From assembly GCA_017557085.1 (NCBI GenBank), contig JAFZAR010000276.1, positions 1 to 6,116 of the forward strand: a DNA stretch of 6,116 bases. Reading direction: 5' to 3'. Positions 5,307 through 6,116 of this stretch are shown in pieces. Made by a program: the position numbers and the translations under genes. Under the pieces are notes generated by a model that did no database searches, was not told where the DNA came from, and saw nothing but the letters and a program-made list of their open reading frames with translations. Every line of letters begins with the position of its first letter. Within the stretch, counting starts at the first letter, position 1. This DNA is from Verrucomicrobiota bacterium (lineage in GTDB: Bacteria > Verrucomicrobiota > Verrucomicrobiia > Limisphaerales > UBA1412).

Positions 5307-5999
5307 TTAGCGGTATGAGCTGGCAAAACTGTACAAAAACATGATCAGCATGATCCCGATCAGTGCGATTCCAAGAGTAATGATCACGTTGCGCAAGACT
5401 TTCATCTGCTGGGCATACGCGTCTGATTCATCTTTTTGCAGCTGAAGCAAGGCATCGTACCGATGTTCTCCCATGGCTTGCTCAACTTTTTCTTCATCAA
5501 AAATTTGTATAAAACACCAGGGGAGATGTTCTTCTCCGTCCGGAAAATGAGGACGTTTTTTGAGAATTTCTTCATCCGCGAGACGGAAACCTTCTCTTCT
5601 CCAGAAATTTGCGGTTTCCTGTGTCCAGATCCTGCTGGCTCCCAGACTGCGTGCCAGGGTCTTGAAACGCGGCCATAGCATATCTCTGTACAGATCTTCG
5701 TTCGCGGGATCTCCAAAAACTTCACTGTGAAGCATCACCGCTGATTCCTGAGAATGAAGACCGATCGCGGCTAAGATTTTTTTGGAATGGGGGTCTTCAA
5801 CAATGTGGAATTCTGTCAGGCGCTTTTCAAAAACATCGGCTGGCAAATATGCGGATTTCCACAATGTGATCAATTGTGGCAAGTCATCTACTGTAGCTCG
5901 ACGAGTTATCAGCTTATCACTCTGCATATAAGCCTTGCTGGAGAACAGTCTATCTCTAATGCTCATAAGAGGCAATAATCTTTTTTGATCAAGTGCCAT
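5307..5999 (-). CDS. Divergent GNAT-fold protein with C-terminal membrane anchor
   Basis: A 230-residue protein. Residues about 30-165 look like a GNAT acetyltransferase domain: LITRRATVDDLPQLITLWKS at 30-49 is the typical first strand and helix, and FWRREGFRL at 132-140 is the late GNAT signature. The acetyl-CoA-binding Q/RxxGxG/A loop is not visible where expected (about 91-112), so activity is doubtful. A charged, helix-prone linker (168-200) leads to a hydrophobic segment, about 204-225, ending SSYR. This suggests a tail-anchored protein with its domain in the cytoplasm. The ATG at 5999 is used, but M12 (5966) and M25 (5927) are possible. M25 has an AAGG five bases upstream and sits just before the domain, so it is a serious alternative. 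It is first in the cluster, 17 bases before the fusion gene. Substrate unknown. Confidence 0.75.
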   Translation of the reverse strand: MALDQKRLLPLMSIRDRLFSSKAYMQSDKLITRRATVDDLPQLITLWKSAYLPADVFEKRLTEFHIVEDPHSKKILAAIGLHSQESAVMLHSEVFGDPANEDLYRDMLWPRFKTLARSLGASRIWTQETANFWRREGFRLADEEILKKRPHFPDGEEHLPWCFIQIFDEEKVEQAMGEHRYDALLQLQKDESDAYAQQMKVLRNVIITLGIALIGIMLIMFLYSFASSYR

Positions 6000-6038
6000 T
6001 TTTGCGACAACGCTGTTTACTCATAAGCCCAAAATCGC

Positions 6039-6057
6039 CATTAGGGTATTTCTAATG
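6039..6057. promoter_or_regulatory. Operator-like dyad in the promoter region of the GNAT-led cluster
   Basis: CATTAG at 6039-6044 is the exact complement of CTAATG at 6052-6057, with 7 bases between. It covers most of the candidate -10 element and part of the spacer of the predicted promoter, a position where a repressor would act. Six-base arms can arise by chance, and no regulator is encoded nearby. Confidence 0.25.
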
Positions 6058-6068
6058 AGGATTGTGCA
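6040..6068 (-). promoter_or_regulatory. Weak candidate promoter of the GNAT-led cluster
   Basis: On the minus strand TGCACA (6068-6063, four of six to TTGACA) and CCTAAT (6045-6040, four of six to TATAAT) are 17 bases apart. The start would be near 6033, about 34 bases before the first ATG. It lies directly downstream of the terminator at 6078-6107, where a new transcript would be expected to begin, and that context is the main support. Confidence 0.3.
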
Positions 6069-6077
6069 TAAACGCTA

Positions 6078-6107
6078 AAAAGACGAGGCTTGTGGACCTC
6101 GTCTTTT
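6078..6107 (-). terminator. Intrinsic terminator, probably of a gene beyond the right edge
   Basis: Positions 6078-6088 pair perfectly with 6097-6107 as an 11-bp stem: a GACGAGG/CCTCGTC core flanked by A/T pairs, with an 8-base loop. On the minus strand the G/C core is followed by TTTTTAGCG, a classic terminator layout. On the plus strand it is followed by TTTTGTT, so it could act both ways. No plus-strand gene precedes it in the window, so it more likely ends a minus-strand gene lying to the right, and marks the upstream boundary of the GNAT-led cluster. Confidence 0.8.
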
Positions 6108-6116
6108 GTTGGGGCG

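Noticed and set aside
5402..5725. Minus-strand frame of 107 codons inside the GNAT-fold gene
   Set aside because: It overlaps the GNAT-fold gene in another frame, and its peptide matches no family I know.

Overview
The window reads as bacterial chromosome, most probably from the phylum Verrucomicrobiota; class Opitutae is a guess. The best lineage marker is the small protein at 1900-2289. It matches the uncharacterised Minf_1886 family (TIGR04138), known from Verrucomicrobia and Planctomycetes. The histidyl-tRNA synthetase carries an unusual motif 3, and most genes lack a clear Shine-Dalgarno sequence. Base composition is moderate in the genes and strongly A/T in the largest gap. No mobile element, CRISPR array, tRNA or rRNA is visible.

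All seven genes lie on the minus strand, so transcription runs from high to low coordinates. At the right edge an 11-bp stem with a T tract (6078-6107) looks like the terminator of a gene outside the window. A weak promoter with a small dyad follows (6039-6068). It leads into a compact cluster of three genes: a divergent GNAT-fold protein with a C-terminal membrane anchor (5307-5999), a fusion of an RluA-type pseudouridine synthase with an RlmI-like RNA methyltransferase (3607-5289), and a DHH/DHHA1 phosphoesterase (2612-3544). The short spacing suggests one transcript, with RNA modification and possibly small-RNA or nucleotide turnover as themes.

A gap of about 320 bases, mostly A/T, follows (2290-2611). 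It holds an all-A/T palindrome, several TATAAT hexamers and a good promoter candidate (2355-2383) for the Minf_1886-family gene. A long hairpin spans that gene's stop codon and overlaps a candidate promoter for the next gene, an HU/IHF-family DNA-binding protein (1511-1825).

Between the HU gene and hisS (87-1385) lies a 125-base spacer with two hairpins, one of them a perfect 13-bp stem. Shared GTGTCAC segments allow alternative pairing, so the spacer may be a terminator pair or a hisS leader. Sixteen bases after hisS, the first 23 codons of a protein with an N-terminal signal-like segment run off the left edge.

Most of the window is housekeeping. The parts most worth a second look are the pseudouridine synthase-methyltransferase fusion, the membrane-anchored degenerate GNAT protein beside it, and the hisS leader.
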